Source: an uncultured Collinsella sp.
GTDB lineage: Bacteria; Actinomycetota; Coriobacteriia; Coriobacteriales; Coriobacteriaceae
Direction: 5' to 3'
DNA: 64,000 nt
Assembly: GCA_958451615.1 (NCBI GenBank)
Contig: CAUDQR010000002.1
Coordinates: 62,001-126,000, forward strand
Shown: positions 1 to 7,978 of the stretch, piece after piece
Numbering within the stretch: position 1 is the stretch's first letter
Layout of the letters: every line of letters begins with the position of its first letter
Translations under genes and position numbers: made by a program
The notes under the pieces: model-generated
Database searches by the model: none
What the model saw: only the letters and a program-made list of their open reading frames with translations
Told to the model about the DNA's origin: nothing

Positions 1-153
1 GGCGTGTGCGGCGAGCACGGCGGCGACCCCAAGTCCATCAAGGGCCTGTTTAACGTGGCCGACGTGGACTACGTGTCCTGCTCGCCCTATCGCGTGCCCC
101 TCGCGCGCCTGGCTGCCGCTCAGGCCAAGCTCGAGGCCAAGCGTTCCGCCTAA
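1..153 (+). CDS. ppdK: Pyruvate, phosphate dikinase, C-terminal end (partial)
   Basis: Only the last 50 codons are present; the gene begins before the window. The frame opens at base 1 and ends with TAA at 151-153. The peptide contains CGEHGGDP, the conserved catalytic-cysteine motif of the PEP/pyruvate-binding domain, followed by [20 protein letters not shown], which is typical of the PPDK carboxyl end. The enzyme interconverts pyruvate, ATP and phosphate with PEP, AMP and pyrophosphate in the cytoplasm and serves glycolysis or gluconeogenesis in anaerobes. A strong terminator follows. PEP synthase and enzyme I share the fold, but the closing residues fit PPDK best. Confidence 0.9.
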   Translation, partial: GVCGEHGGDPKSIKGLFNVADVDYVSCSPYRVPLARLAAAQAKLEAKRSA

Positions 154-191
154 CGTTTTGGGTTTAGACGCCTAGCGTAGCCCCCTTCATG

Positions 192-228
192 CCGCCCGTC
201 TCATTCTTGAGACGGGCGGTTATCATGT
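192..228 (+). terminator. Terminator after ppdK
   Basis: A perfect 12-base stem (192-203 with 208-219) with a four-base loop follows the ppdK stop codon by about 40 bases. The bases after it are only moderately T-rich (TTATCATG, then a TTTTGTCTTTTTG stretch from about 235). Confidence 0.75.
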
Positions 229-265
229 GCGGGTTTTGTCTTTTTGTCTGCGTGAAAAAATGTTC

Positions 266-293
266 TTGCAGCAGAAACCCGCGCGTGTATACT
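266..293 (+). promoter_or_regulatory. Promoter of rplS
   Basis: TTGCAG (266-271) and TATACT (288-293) are separated by 16 bases, a good housekeeping-type promoter. It lies about 70 bases before the rplS start. The leader holds a small hairpin, GTGCCG (315-320) pairing with CGGCAC (333-338), which could belong to ribosomal-protein autoregulation; that last point is only inferred. Confidence 0.7.
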
Positions 294-362
294 CGAATAC
301 GTTTGTTCAACTACGTGCCGGCCAAGGTGGTACGGCACCTCTAGAAGAGTAAGGAATTGCAC

Positions 363-704
363 ATGGATTACATCCGCGCAATCGAGCGTCAGCAGATCCG
401 CGAGGACATTCCTCAGGTTCGCGTCGCCGACAACGTCAAGGTTCACTACCGCATTAAGGAAGGCGACCGCGAGCGCATTCAGGTCTTCCAGGGCGACGTC
501 ATCCGCATGGCCGGCGCCGGTGCCCGCGAGACCTTCACCGTCCGCAAGATGTCCTTCGGTGTCGGTGTTGAGCGTACCTTCCCGCTTCACAGCCCCAAGA
601 TCGCCAAGCTCGAGGTCGTTCGTCATGGTCGCGTCCGTCGCGCCAAGCTGTACTACCTCCGCGACAAGGTGGGCAAGGCTGCTCGCATCCCCGAGAAGCG
701 CTAA
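363..704 (+). CDS. rplS: 50S ribosomal protein bL19
   Basis: This is a 113-residue basic protein starting [15 protein letters not shown], with the bL19 core [22 protein letters not shown] and the carboxyl signature [28 protein letters not shown]. bL19 sits at the 30S-50S interface of the ribosome. ATG 363 was chosen over an in-frame TTG at 357 because AAGGA at 351-355 is well spaced for the ATG and family members start near this methionine. The gene stands alone with its own promoter and terminator, immediately before rnhB. The usual rimM-trmD neighbours are not in view. Confidence 0.97.
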   Translation: MDYIRAIERQQIREDIPQVRVADNVKVHYRIKEGDRERIQVFQGDVIRMAGAGARETFTVRKMSFGVGVERTFPLHSPKIAKLEVVRHGRVRRAKLYYLRDKVGKAARIPEKR

Positions 705-738
705 GAAGATCGCAGCGTCTGTCCACTCGTTTGGACAC

Positions 739-769
739 AAGGGTCACCTTCGGGTGGCCCTTCTTTTTA
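739..769 (+). terminator. Terminator after rplS
   Basis: The stem AAGGGTCACC (739-748) pairs with GGTGGCCCTT (753-762) through one G-T pair around a TTCG loop and runs into TTCTTTTTAT. This is a textbook intrinsic terminator. Confidence 0.9.
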
Positions 770-797
770 TCTGATTTGCATGCAAGGAGGGCCTGGT

Positions 798-1586
798 ATG
801 GCCAATATGACGAGCTCGGTTTCGGCATCGCAGGTTGCCGGTGAGTTGGCGAGCGCTACGTTTGAGGAGATCCCCGCCCTCGTGGAGCATTATCGCGAGG
901 ACCCGCGCCAGCAGGTGATCAAGGCTTGCGAGCGTGCTCTTAAGCGCCATGCCAAGGAACTTGCCGAGCGCGAGCGCGTCAATGACATGTACGAGCTTAT
1001 GCATGAGCTTGGCGGCGATGGGGTAGTCGTTGGTGTCGACGAGGTGGGTCGCGGATCGGTGGCCGGTCCTTTGACGGTATGCGCCGTCTGCCTTCCTATG
1101 GAGCCGCGCGTCTGGGGCATCAACGATTCCAAAAAGCTCACGCCGGCGCGCCGCGAGTTGCTCTCAGTGAAGATTGCCGAGGTGGCGACGGCAATTGGTT
1201 TTTGGCATATCGCGCCTAAGGATATCGATGAGATGGGCATGGCCCGCGCCATTCGAGCCGCTGTCGCGGGCGCCGTGGCCGATACGGGGCTCGAGCCCGA
1301 TTGCGTGCTTATGGACGGTAACCCCTTGGGCGCCGTTCCCAACGAGCGCGATGTGGTGAAGGGCGATGCCAAGATCGCCTGTATCGCCGCGGCGTCCATC
1401 ATGGCCAAGGTCACGCGTGATGAGATGATGGTCGAGTACGATGCCGAGTATCCCGAGTACCATTTGGCCGAATCGAAAGGCTACGCAAGCCCCGAGCACA
1501 TCGAGGCCATTCGCAAACATGGACTTTGTCCACTGCACCGCATGAGCTTTTGCGGAAACTTTCTGCAGACTGAGCGCCTTTTCTAG
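798..1586 (+). CDS. rnhB: Ribonuclease HII
   Basis: RNase HII cuts the RNA strand of RNA-DNA hybrids, removes Okazaki primers and incises at single misincorporated ribonucleotides. The 262-residue product carries the VDEVGRGSVAGPL motif, with the metal-binding Asp-Glu pair at about residues 81-82, and the later acidic positions in CVLMDG and in ASIMAKVTRD. An N-terminal extension of about 75 residues before the catalytic domain resembles the long Bacillus type. ATG 798 is chosen because AAGGAGG at 784-790 precedes it; an earlier in-frame ATG at 780 lacks a ribosome site. The gene lies just upstream of the yraN-comM-dprA genes but is separated from them by a terminator. Confidence 0.95.
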   Translation: MANMTSSVSASQVAGELASATFEEIPALVEHYREDPRQQVIKACERALKRHAKELAERERVNDMYELMHELGGDGVVVGVDEVGRGSVAGPLTVCAVCLPMEPRVWGINDSKKLTPARRELLSVKIAEVATAIGFWHIAPKDIDEMGMARAIRAAVAGAVADTGLEPDCVLMDGNPLGAVPNERDVVKGDAKIACIAAASIMAKVTRDEMMVEYDAEYPEYHLAESKGYASPEHIEAIRKHGLCPLHRMSFCGNFLQTERLF

Positions 1587-1589
1587 GTC

Positions 1590-1610
1590 AATTGTGGAGA
1601 CAGGGACCTC
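1590..1610 (+). repeat. Short intergenic repeat, copy 1
   Basis: The sequence AATTGTGGAGA, two variable bases, then GGGACCTC lies four bases after the rnhB stop. A second copy matching at 19 of 21 positions lies at 59723-59743, just after cinA. Function is unknown; see findings. Confidence 0.5.
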
Positions 1611-1635
1611 AGGGGTTTTATAAACCTGCTGGTAG

Positions 1636-1677
1636 CGGGCCGTATGCAACAGCATTGCTGCGTACGGCCCGTTTTTT
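1636..1677 (+). terminator. Terminator after rnhB
   Basis: CGGGCCGTA (1636-1644) pairs perfectly with TACGGCCCG (1663-1671), with further pairing inside the loop (GCAA with TTGC), and is followed by six T residues. Confidence 0.9.
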
Positions 1678-1684
1678 GACGGCA

Positions 1685-1704
1685 TTTGGTCAGCTTTTGG
1701 TTTG
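1685..1704 (+). promoter_or_regulatory. TTTGGT direct repeat upstream of yraN-comM-dprA (putative competence operator)
   Basis: Two exact TTTGGT hexamers start at 1685 and 1696, 11 bases apart, about 70-90 bases before the yraN start. The 20 bases TTTGGTCAGCTTTTGGTTTG closely match sites before comEA and recA in this window. A weaker TTTTGA lies in phase at 1674. The regulatory role is inferred from shared location only. Confidence 0.55.
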
Positions 1705-1775
1705 CTTCCGGTACTTACCCGCATGAAAGGTGCCCTCATCATCGGGGCAATGCAGTGTGCGGGAAAGGAGACCCC

Positions 1776-2261
1776 ATGAGTGCCGCAAGCAAAAAGAGCA
1801 AGACGCAGCAGCTCAAGGAGCGTTGGGAAAACGGCGAGCTCGACTGCGGGGCGATGACGCCCGAGTTTATCAAGGGACTCAGTCCCCGCGAGCTGGGCAT
1901 GCTGGGCGAGCTGATCACCATCGACTACTTTAACGAACGCGGCTACACCTTGCTGGAGCAGGGTTATCGTTGCACCGAGGGCGAGGCCGATCTGGTGCTG
2001 CTCGATGAGCTCGACGATGTCGTGGTGATGGCCGAGGTCAAGACCAGACGCGTCGCACTGGATTGCAACACGCGGGTCTTTCCCGAGGAGGCCGTGGACG
2101 CTCAAAAGCAACGCCGCTACCGCCGCATCGCAAGCTGCTATCTTATGGAGCATTATCCGCTCAAGGCGATTCGCTTCGATGCCGTGGGTGTCACCATTCG
2201 CGGCGGGCATATCGCCGAGATCGAGCATCAGTACAACGCGTTCGATTGGCAGGTGTCGTGA
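1776..2261 (+). CDS. yraN: YraN family (UPF0102) nuclease-fold protein
   Basis: A 161-residue protein with the UPF0102 pattern: LGMLGELITIDYFNERGYTLLEQ, then GEADLVLLDE and the short MAEVKTRR block. In the restriction-endonuclease fold this corresponds to the D-(E/Q)XK catalytic signature, here GEADLV and EVK. Family members are small nuclease-like proteins often linked to DNA processing; the exact reaction is not settled. ATG 1776 follows AAAGGAG. Its TGA overlaps the comM ATG (TGATG), so the two are translationally coupled. A lysine-rich N-terminal tail of about 35 residues precedes the domain. It is the first gene after the TTTGGT repeat, which suggests a link to transformation. Confidence 0.88.
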   Translation: MSAASKKSKTQQLKERWENGELDCGAMTPEFIKGLSPRELGMLGELITIDYFNERGYTLLEQGYRCTEGEADLVLLDELDDVVVMAEVKTRRVALDCNTRVFPEEAVDAQKQRRYRRIASCYLMEHYPLKAIRFDAVGVTIRGGHIAEIEHQYNAFDWQVS

Positions 2262-3784
2262 TGGCGTTCGAGACGTTTGCCGTTCACGCGGCCTGCATCC
2301 GTGGCGTCGAGGCGATTCACGTCACGGTCGAGGTCTCGCTTGCCGGTGGCGTTCCGGGCATCCAGATGCTCGGCATCCCGAGTATGGAGGTGATGGAGTC
2401 ACGCGGTCGTATTCGCTGTGCGATGCGCTCCGCCGGGTTCGAGATTCCGCGCTCGGGCATTACGGTCAATCTGGCGCCCGGCGATATTCGCAAGACCGGT
2501 AGCGGCTTTGATCTGCCCATCGCCATCGCGGTATTGGCGGCCGATGGTCAGATTCCCCGCGACAACCTCGATCGTTGTCTTATTGCTGGTGAGCTTGGCT
2601 TGGACGGTACGGTGCTTCCTGTCAAGGGCGAGGTGGCGTTTCAGCTATTGGCGCGTGATATGGGGCTGTCCTTTATCGCCGGCAGGTCCGATCAGCATGT
2701 GCCGCTTGCGGGCGTGGATTGTGGATTCATCGATCATTTGTCTCAGCTTGCCCATGGCATGGGCGATGCCGCGCGGCACTACTTGGATTCCGAGGGTGTT
2801 GAGGCGACCTTTGAGCCCGAACTCGACTATGCCGACGTGCTAGGGCAGGAGGTTGCCAAACGCGGCATGGCGCTGGCGGCAGCGGGTGAGCTCGGTTTGC
2901 TTATGATCGGGTCCCCGGGATCGGGCAAGACGATGCTCGCGCGTCGTATGACCGGCATCCTGCCCGAGCTTTCCGTTGGGGATCAACAGGAGGCGCTGTG
3001 CATCCATTCGGTTTTGGGTGAGAACATTGATGGCTTGTTGGCGGGGCACCGGCCCTTCCGCAGTCCCCATCATAGTATTTCGACCGCAGGTCTTATCGGC
3101 GGTGGGCGCCCGGTGCACCCGGGTGAGATCAGCCTTGCTCATGGCGGCGTGCTATTTTTGGACGAGCTTGCTGAGTTTCCCACGGGTGTGCTGCAGACGC
3201 TGCGTCAGCCCATCGAGCGCGGCTATGTGAGGATCGTGCGCGTCGACGGGGCCTTTACCTTCCCGTCGCGCTTTCAGCTGCTGGCTGCGAGCAATCCCTG
3301 CCCCTGCGGCTTTTTGGGCGATCGTGAGGTACCGTGTCGCTGCTCGGCGGCGATGGTCGAGCGCTATCGGTCTAAACTGCGCGGTCCTTTGGCCGACCGT
3401 ATCGACATGATGATCGATGTGACCCGTCCCGACCCTCAGGTGATTATCGAGGGCGCGGAGGGTATGTCGTCAGCTGAGTTACGTGACTACGTTGTGCGCG
3501 GTCGCGCTTTTCGCGCTTGGCGCGAATCCCGTATGGACGATGCTGATGCCGAGGCCGAGGATGACGAGACACGGTCCATTGATGGCGTCGTTTCGACCTT
3601 TGAGCTCGATGATGCGGCGGAGAAGTGTGTGCTCGGCCTGTCCAAACGCACGCATCTCACGGGCCGCGGCATCGTGCGCCTGGTGCGTATCGCGCGTACA
3701 ATCGCTGACGTCGCCGAGAGCGAGCAAGTGACGCAGGACCACGTGCTCGAGGCGGCGATGTATCAGGGAAGGAGGGACCAATGA
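2261..3784 (+). CDS. comM: ComM/YifB family Mg-chelatase-like AAA+ ATPase
   Basis: The 507-residue protein has the three-part ComM layout: an N-terminal Lon-protease-like domain (about residues 20-160, with VEVSLAGGVPGIQMLG), an AAA+ Mg-chelatase domain with Walker A GSPGSGKTML at about 217-226 and the RPFRSPHHSIS block, and a C-terminal helical domain. A cysteine group (NPCPCGFLGDREVPCRC) is typical of the family. In proteobacteria ComM is a hexameric helicase that drives branch migration during integration of transforming DNA. ATG 2261 overlaps the yraN stop and the TGA overlaps the dprA start, so yraN, comM and dprA form a coupled unit. The length is normal for the family. Confidence 0.95.
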   Translation: MAFETFAVHAACIRGVEAIHVTVEVSLAGGVPGIQMLGIPSMEVMESRGRIRCAMRSAGFEIPRSGITVNLAPGDIRKTGSGFDLPIAIAVLAADGQIPRDNLDRCLIAGELGLDGTVLPVKGEVAFQLLARDMGLSFIAGRSDQHVPLAGVDCGFIDHLSQLAHGMGDAARHYLDSEGVEATFEPELDYADVLGQEVAKRGMALAAAGELGLLMIGSPGSGKTMLARRMTGILPELSVGDQQEALCIHSVLGENIDGLLAGHRPFRSPHHSISTAGLIGGGRPVHPGEISLAHGGVLFLDELAEFPTGVLQTLRQPIERGYVRIVRVDGAFTFPSRFQLLAASNPCPCGFLGDREVPCRCSAAMVERYRSKLRGPLADRIDMMIDVTRPDPQVIIEGAEGMSSAELRDYVVRGRAFRAWRESRMDDADAEAEDDETRSIDGVVSTFELDDAAEKCVLGLSKRTHLTGRGIVRLVRIARTIADVAESEQVTQDHVLEAAMYQGRRDQ

Positions 3785-4716
3785 TGGCCGAGGGGACCTT
3801 TGAGCTGCATCCAGGTGATGCGTTGTATCCCGAGACTGTTTTGGAGCTTTCTGATGTACCCCAGACGCTCTATGTGCGCGGCAACCCCGAGGTGCTTTCG
3901 GCGCCCGCGCTCTCCATCATCGGCGCGCGCAAGGCCTCGCCGTATGGTCTTGCCGTGGCAGAGCTTGCGGCAAAGGTGGCGGTCGAGGCGGGAGTGGCGG
4001 TAGTTTCGGGCGGCGCGGTCGGTTGCGACCAGGCCTCGGGTTGGGCTGCGGTCAACGCTGGCGGCAAACACGTCGTGGTGCTGGGGACGGGCGCCGACGT
4101 GGTCTATCCGCGCTCGAGCGCGGGGCTTATTACGCGCACGCTCGATACGGGTGGCGCGGTCGTGTCGATCTCCCCGTGGGGCATGGGTCCGCGCAAGTTT
4201 GCCTTTCCGCGCCGCAATCGCGTGATCGCGGCCCTGTCGCAAGCCCTCTTTGTATCCGAGGCGGGTATGCCTTCCGGGACGTTTTCTACAGCCGAGGCTG
4301 CTATGGATTTGGGGCGAGAACTTCTTGCCGTGCCGGGGTCGATCCTATCGCCCGAGTCGCGTGGCACGAATTACCTCATTGCGAACGGTGCCTGCTGCAT
4401 CATCGACGAGGAATCTATCGAGATGGCTATCTCACGCATCTACGGCACCCTGCGCTACTCGCGCCCCGATGCTCCCGGCATTGCCGACCTGGATCCAACA
4501 CAGCAGACCGTGATGCATGCGCTCATCGCTTCTCCGCTTAAAGTCGACGACATCGCGGCGCTCGTCTCGCTCGATGCCGTCGGCGTACTTAAGCTCCTGG
4601 GCTCGCTTGAGCTCGAGGGTCTTATCGAGCTCATGATGGATGGAAGGTATGCGCCCTCCAAGTTTGCCCTTCACGCCCAGACACCCTTCGGTCACAATGG
4701 AAAACATGTCAATTAG
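3781..4716 (+). CDS. dprA: DNA-processing protein DprA
   Basis: DprA binds single-stranded DNA entering during transformation and loads RecA on it. The 311-residue protein has the Rossmann-like DprA core with SIIGARKASPYG, VVSGGAVGCDQAS and the FPRRNRVIAALS block, then a C-terminal winged-helix-like domain (about 235-300). Two tandem ATGs, 3781 and 3784, are both possible; AAGGAGG at 3769-3775 sits 5 or 8 bases before them. The start overlaps the comM stop (ATGA). In many Gram-positives topA lies between dprA and trmFO; it is absent here. It shares the TTTGGT-controlled unit with comM. Confidence 0.96.
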   Translation: MMAEGTFELHPGDALYPETVLELSDVPQTLYVRGNPEVLSAPALSIIGARKASPYGLAVAELAAKVAVEAGVAVVSGGAVGCDQASGWAAVNAGGKHVVVLGTGADVVYPRSSAGLITRTLDTGGAVVSISPWGMGPRKFAFPRRNRVIAALSQALFVSEAGMPSGTFSTAEAAMDLGRELLAVPGSILSPESRGTNYLIANGACCIIDEESIEMAISRIYGTLRYSRPDAPGIADLDPTQQTVMHALIASPLKVDDIAALVSLDAVGVLKLLGSLELEGLIELMMDGRYAPSKFALHAQTPFGHNGKHVN

Positions 4717-4730
4717 AAAGGTGTTTGCAG

Positions 4731-6068
4731 ATGCTGTTTGATCAGGTGACGGTTATCGGTGGCGGTCTGGCGGGTTCGGAATGCGCGATCCAGCTGGCAG
4801 ACCGCGGTTTTGCCGTTAAGCTGTGCGAGATGCGCCCCCAGGTTAGCTCCCCGGCTCACCATACCGATCACTTGGCAGAGCTCGTCTGCTCCAATTCGTT
4901 TAAGTCGACCCGTCCGGATTCCGCGGCTGGTTTGCTGAAGGCCGAGCTTGAGCGCATGGGTTCAGTCCTGCTCGATTGCGCCCATCGCGCGGCTGTTCCC
5001 GCTGGCGGTGCCCTGGCGGTCGACCGCGTCAAGTTTTCCGAGCTTGTCGAGGCCGAGGTTGCCGCCCGTCCCAATATCGAGGTCGTGCACGGCGAGGTCA
5101 CGCAGATTCCCGAGGGCCACGTGGTCATTGCCGCGGGCCCGCTGTGTTCACCGGCGCTGAGCGAAGAGGTCATGAAGCTCGTCGGTGGCGACGCCCTTGC
5201 GTTCTTCGATGCCGCGGCGCCGATCGTCGATGCCTCCACGCTCGATATGGACGTGCTGTTTTCGCAGTCGCGCTACGAGGAGCAGGGGAGCGGCGACTAT
5301 CTCAACGCTCCGCTCAACAAGGAGGAGTACGAGGCCTTTATCGAGGCACTTACCACGGCCGACCGCGTGGTGCTCAAAGACTTTGAGGGCGGCGATCTGT
5401 TCCAGGCCTGCCAGCCTGCCGAGGAAGTTGCGCGCACCGGCAAGGACGCCATTCGCTTTGGCGCCATGAAGCCCGTCGGCCTCACCGACCCGCGTACCGG
5501 ACGTCGCCCCTGGGCGGCGATTCAGCTGCGTGCCGAGAACAAGGAGAAGACCGCCTATAACCTGGTGGGCTTCCAGACAAACCTGACCTTTGGCGAGCAG
5601 AAGCGCGTCTTCCATATGGTGCCGGGCCTGGAGAACGCTGAGTTCTTCCGCTACGGTGTCATGCACCGCAATACCTTTGTCGACGCCCCGCACGTGCTCG
5701 ATGGCACCTTTGCCGTGCCCGGTACCGGCGTGCGCCTGGCCGGTCAGATCACCGGCACCGAGGGGTACATGGAAGCCGTGGCGACCGGTCTGCTCGCGGC
5801 GCTCAACACCTATGCCGAGGCTATCGGTGTCGCGGGCGTCGAGTTGCCCCGCGTGGGCGCCCTGGGCGCGCTCGTGGGCTATGCGACCGATCCTGCCACC
5901 GTGGGCTACCAGCCCATGCATGTCAACTTTGGCCTGGTGCCGCCACTCGAGGATGGTAAGCGCCGCAGCAAGCGCGACCGCTACCAGGCCTATGCGGACC
6001 GTGCGCTCGAGGCCCTTGATGCCTATCTGGCCACTCGTCCTGATCTGTTTGGAGGCGACCGGTCATAG
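4731..6068 (+). CDS. trmFO: Methylenetetrahydrofolate-tRNA-(uracil-5-)-methyltransferase TrmFO
   Basis: TrmFO makes ribothymidine at position 54 of tRNA, using folate and FAD rather than S-adenosylmethionine. The 445-residue protein begins with the FAD-binding VIGGGLAGSECAIQLA and carries CSNSFKS with a conserved cysteine, and the later NFGLVPPLE stretch near the carboxyl end. ATG 4731 is used because GAAAGGTG precedes it; an in-frame TTG at 4725 has no spacing. The stop (TAG, 6066-6068) overlaps the proposed start of xerC. The dprA-trmFO-xerC order is the familiar Gram-positive arrangement without topA. Confidence 0.97.
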   Translation: MLFDQVTVIGGGLAGSECAIQLADRGFAVKLCEMRPQVSSPAHHTDHLAELVCSNSFKSTRPDSAAGLLKAELERMGSVLLDCAHRAAVPAGGALAVDRVKFSELVEAEVAARPNIEVVHGEVTQIPEGHVVIAAGPLCSPALSEEVMKLVGGDALAFFDAAAPIVDASTLDMDVLFSQSRYEEQGSGDYLNAPLNKEEYEAFIEALTTADRVVLKDFEGGDLFQACQPAEEVARTGKDAIRFGAMKPVGLTDPRTGRRPWAAIQLRAENKEKTAYNLVGFQTNLTFGEQKRVFHMVPGLENAEFFRYGVMHRNTFVDAPHVLDGTFAVPGTGVRLAGQITGTEGYMEAVATGLLAALNTYAEAIGVAGVELPRVGALGALVGYATDPATVGYQPMHVNFGLVPPLEDGKRRSKRDRYQAYADRALEALDAYLATRPDLFGGDRS

Positions 6069-6985
6069 CCTTTGACCTGTACGACACCGTCGACTCGTTT
6101 ATCGCCTATATCGCACGTGTCGAGGGGCTTTCTCCCAATACGGTGACGGCCTATGGCTCGAGGCTGGAGCGCTTTGCTGCCTGGTGCGAGCGCGAGGATA
6201 TCGATGCTTTCGCTGCCGACGTGCGCACCATTCGTCGCTATCTTGCCGAGCTTTCGCGTGAGCAGGTGGCTCCCCGAACGCTTGCGGCGCATCTGTCGGC
6301 TATCCGATCGCTCTATCGATGGATGGCTGCCGAGGGGGTCGTGGAGGGCGATGCAGTCTCGGCGATCGCATCGCCCAAGCTGCCGCGTGACCTGCCGGGC
6401 GTCCTTACGACCAAGCAGGTCGAGGCGCTGCTCAAGACGCCTGATACCTCAACACCCGCGGGACTGCGCGATGCGGCGATGCTCGAGCTGCTCTATGCTT
6501 CGGGCGCCCGTATCTCTGAGCTCGCAGCACTCAATGTGGAGTCCATTGCGTGGTCCGAACGCACGCTGCGCCTGTGGGGCAAGGGGAGCAAAGAACGTAT
6601 CGTCCCTCTGTATCGTCGTGCGCTCGAGGCGACGCGTCTCTATATTGAGGAGGGGAGGCCGGAGTTGCTCGCTCAGGCAAAGCGTCGTGACCCCGCTACC
6701 GGGCCGCATCCGCTGCTTATATCGGCGCGCGGTAATCGCATGAGTGCCGCCATGCTCAGGCGGCGGTTTCATATGCTGGCGACGCTCGCCGGCATTCCGG
6801 CCGACATCGCCCCGCATGCGATGCGCCATACCTTTGCGACCGACTTGCTCGAGGGCGGCGCGGACCTGCGCTCGGTTCAAGAGCTGCTAGGTCATGCGAG
6901 CCTGTCCACGACGCAGATCTACACGCATCTCACACCCGATCGGCTTAAGCGGGCTGTGGCTCAAGCCCATCCCCGCGGCGAATAG
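6065..6985 (+). CDS. xerC: Tyrosine recombinase XerC, probable AUA start
   Basis: XerC/XerD recombinases resolve chromosome dimers at dif, working with FtsK (encoded downstream). With a start at 6065 the protein is 306 residues and has the full N-terminal SAM-like domain (DTVDSFIAYIARVEGLSPNTV) and the catalytic set Arg149, Lys173, His251, Arg254, His277 and Tyr286. No ATG, GTG or TTG lies in frame between the upstream stop at 6041 and a GTG at 6143, which would remove about 26 conserved residues. ATA at 6065 lies nine bases after GGAGG (6051-6055) and overlaps the trmFO stop, so it is the best start. CTG at 6077 is a poorer option. Its housekeeping context argues against an integrase of a mobile element. 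Confidence 0.9.
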   Translation: MAFDLYDTVDSFIAYIARVEGLSPNTVTAYGSRLERFAAWCEREDIDAFAADVRTIRRYLAELSREQVAPRTLAAHLSAIRSLYRWMAAEGVVEGDAVSAIASPKLPRDLPGVLTTKQVEALLKTPDTSTPAGLRDAAMLELLYASGARISELAALNVESIAWSERTLRLWGKGSKERIVPLYRRALEATRLYIEEGRPELLAQAKRRDPATGPHPLLISARGNRMSAAMLRRRFHMLATLAGIPADIAPHAMRHTFATDLLEGGADLRSVQELLGHASLSTTQIYTHLTPDRLKRAVAQAHPRGE

Positions 6986-7034
6986 TGGCTGGGACGTCCC
7001 GCGCTGCGCTCAGGTGTGTGGTTTTGATTGCGGG

Positions 7035-7063
7035 TTGGCAGGAAGATGCATTCCTGCTATCAT
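7035..7063 (+). promoter_or_regulatory. Promoter of rpsB-tsf
   Basis: TTGGCA (7035-7040) and TATCAT (7058-7063) are separated by exactly 17 bases. The predicted transcript then has a leader of about 135 bases before rpsB. Confidence 0.75.
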
Positions 7064-7069
7064 TCATCG

Positions 7070-7204
7070 GGTTGCTTCACGGCAACATGTTTTTATCACG
7101 CACGCGCGGCTACTTCATACCGTGGTGCCCGGGCTTTGGTAGCACATGTCCGGGTTGGTTTTGGAGGATGACCCCGCGCGGAGGCAAACCACAGGAGGTT
7201 TAAC
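7070..7204 (+). promoter_or_regulatory. Long 5' leader of rpsB, possible S2 autoregulatory leader
   Basis: About 135 untranslated bases separate the promoter from the rpsB start, with several self-complementary stretches (for example GTGCCCGGGC near 7123). Ribosomal protein S2 commonly represses its own mRNA through a structured leader; I infer that here from length and position, not from a confirmed consensus match. Confidence 0.35.
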
Positions 7205-7933
7205 ATGGCTACCAAGATTAATATCCGCACCCTGCTCGAGGCCGGCTGCCACTTCGGTCACCAGACCCGTCGCTGGAACCCCAAGATGAAGCCGTTCATC
7301 TTCGGTGAGCGCAACGGCATCTACATCCTCGACCTCAAGCAGACCATCCTCGACGCCGACCAGGCCTACACTTTCGTCAAGAACGTCGCCAAGGGTGGCA
7401 ATGTGCTGTTCGTCGGCACCAAGAAGCAGGCTCAGGAGGCCGTCAAGAACGCCGCTGAGCGCGCCAACATGCCTTACATCAACCAGCGTTGGCTCGGCGG
7501 CATGCTGACCAACTTCGTCACCATCCGCTCCCGCATCAACCGCATGGAGGAGCTTGAGGCCATGGTCGAGGACGGCCGCATGGCAGTGCTCCCCAAGAAG
7601 GAGCAGGCTGTTCTCGGCAAGGAGCTCACCAAGCTCCAGACCAACCTCGGTGGCGCCCGCGACATGAAGGGTCTGCCCCAGGCTCTCTTCGTCATCGACA
7701 CCAAGCGCGAGGAGAACGCCATCAAGGAGGCTCAGCGCCTGAACATCCCCGTCGTCGCTCTGATCGACACCAACTCCGATCCCGACGAGGTCGAGTACGG
7801 CATCCCCTGCAACGATGACGCTATCTCTGCTGTCACCCTTATGTGCGAGCTCATGGCTGACGCCTGCCTCGCTGGCTCCGGCAAGGAGCAGGTCTCCGAG
7901 GCCGAGATGGCCGCTGAGCCCAAGGCCGAGTAA
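7205..7933 (+). CDS. rpsB: 30S ribosomal protein uS2
   Basis: The 242-residue protein has the S2 signatures [32 protein letters not shown] (given in part), the [12 protein letters not shown] block and [12 protein letters not shown] near the carboxyl end. uS2 binds the 30S subunit head-body junction and is needed to recruit bS1-type proteins. AGGAGG at 7193-7198 is six bases before the ATG. It is followed by tsf in the nearly universal rpsB-tsf pair. The C-terminal tail (about 20 residues) is acidic and variable. Codon use is strongly biased to C-ending codons, as expected of a highly expressed gene. Confidence 0.98.
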   Translation: MATKINIRTLLEAGCHFGHQTRRWNPKMKPFIFGERNGIYILDLKQTILDADQAYTFVKNVAKGGNVLFVGTKKQAQEAVKNAAERANMPYINQRWLGGMLTNFVTIRSRINRMEELEAMVEDGRMAVLPKKEQAVLGKELTKLQTNLGGARDMKGLPQALFVIDTKREENAIKEAQRLNIPVVALIDTNSDPDEVEYGIPCNDDAISAVTLMCELMADACLAGSGKEQVSEAEMAAEPKAE

Positions 7934-7978
7934 ATCAGTCTTAGTTAATTCTTTTTCATCTCTTTGAAAGGAACCACA

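Noticed and set aside
6065..6985. Tyrosine recombinase as a sign of an integrated element
   Set aside because: It lies in the conserved dprA-trmFO-xerC order, has no att-like repeats or phage genes nearby and matches chromosomal XerC in length.
7064..7204. tRNA gene in the rpsB leader
   Set aside because: No cloverleaf, T-loop (GGTTCGAATCC-like) or CCA end can be formed; it is better read as a ribosomal-protein leader.
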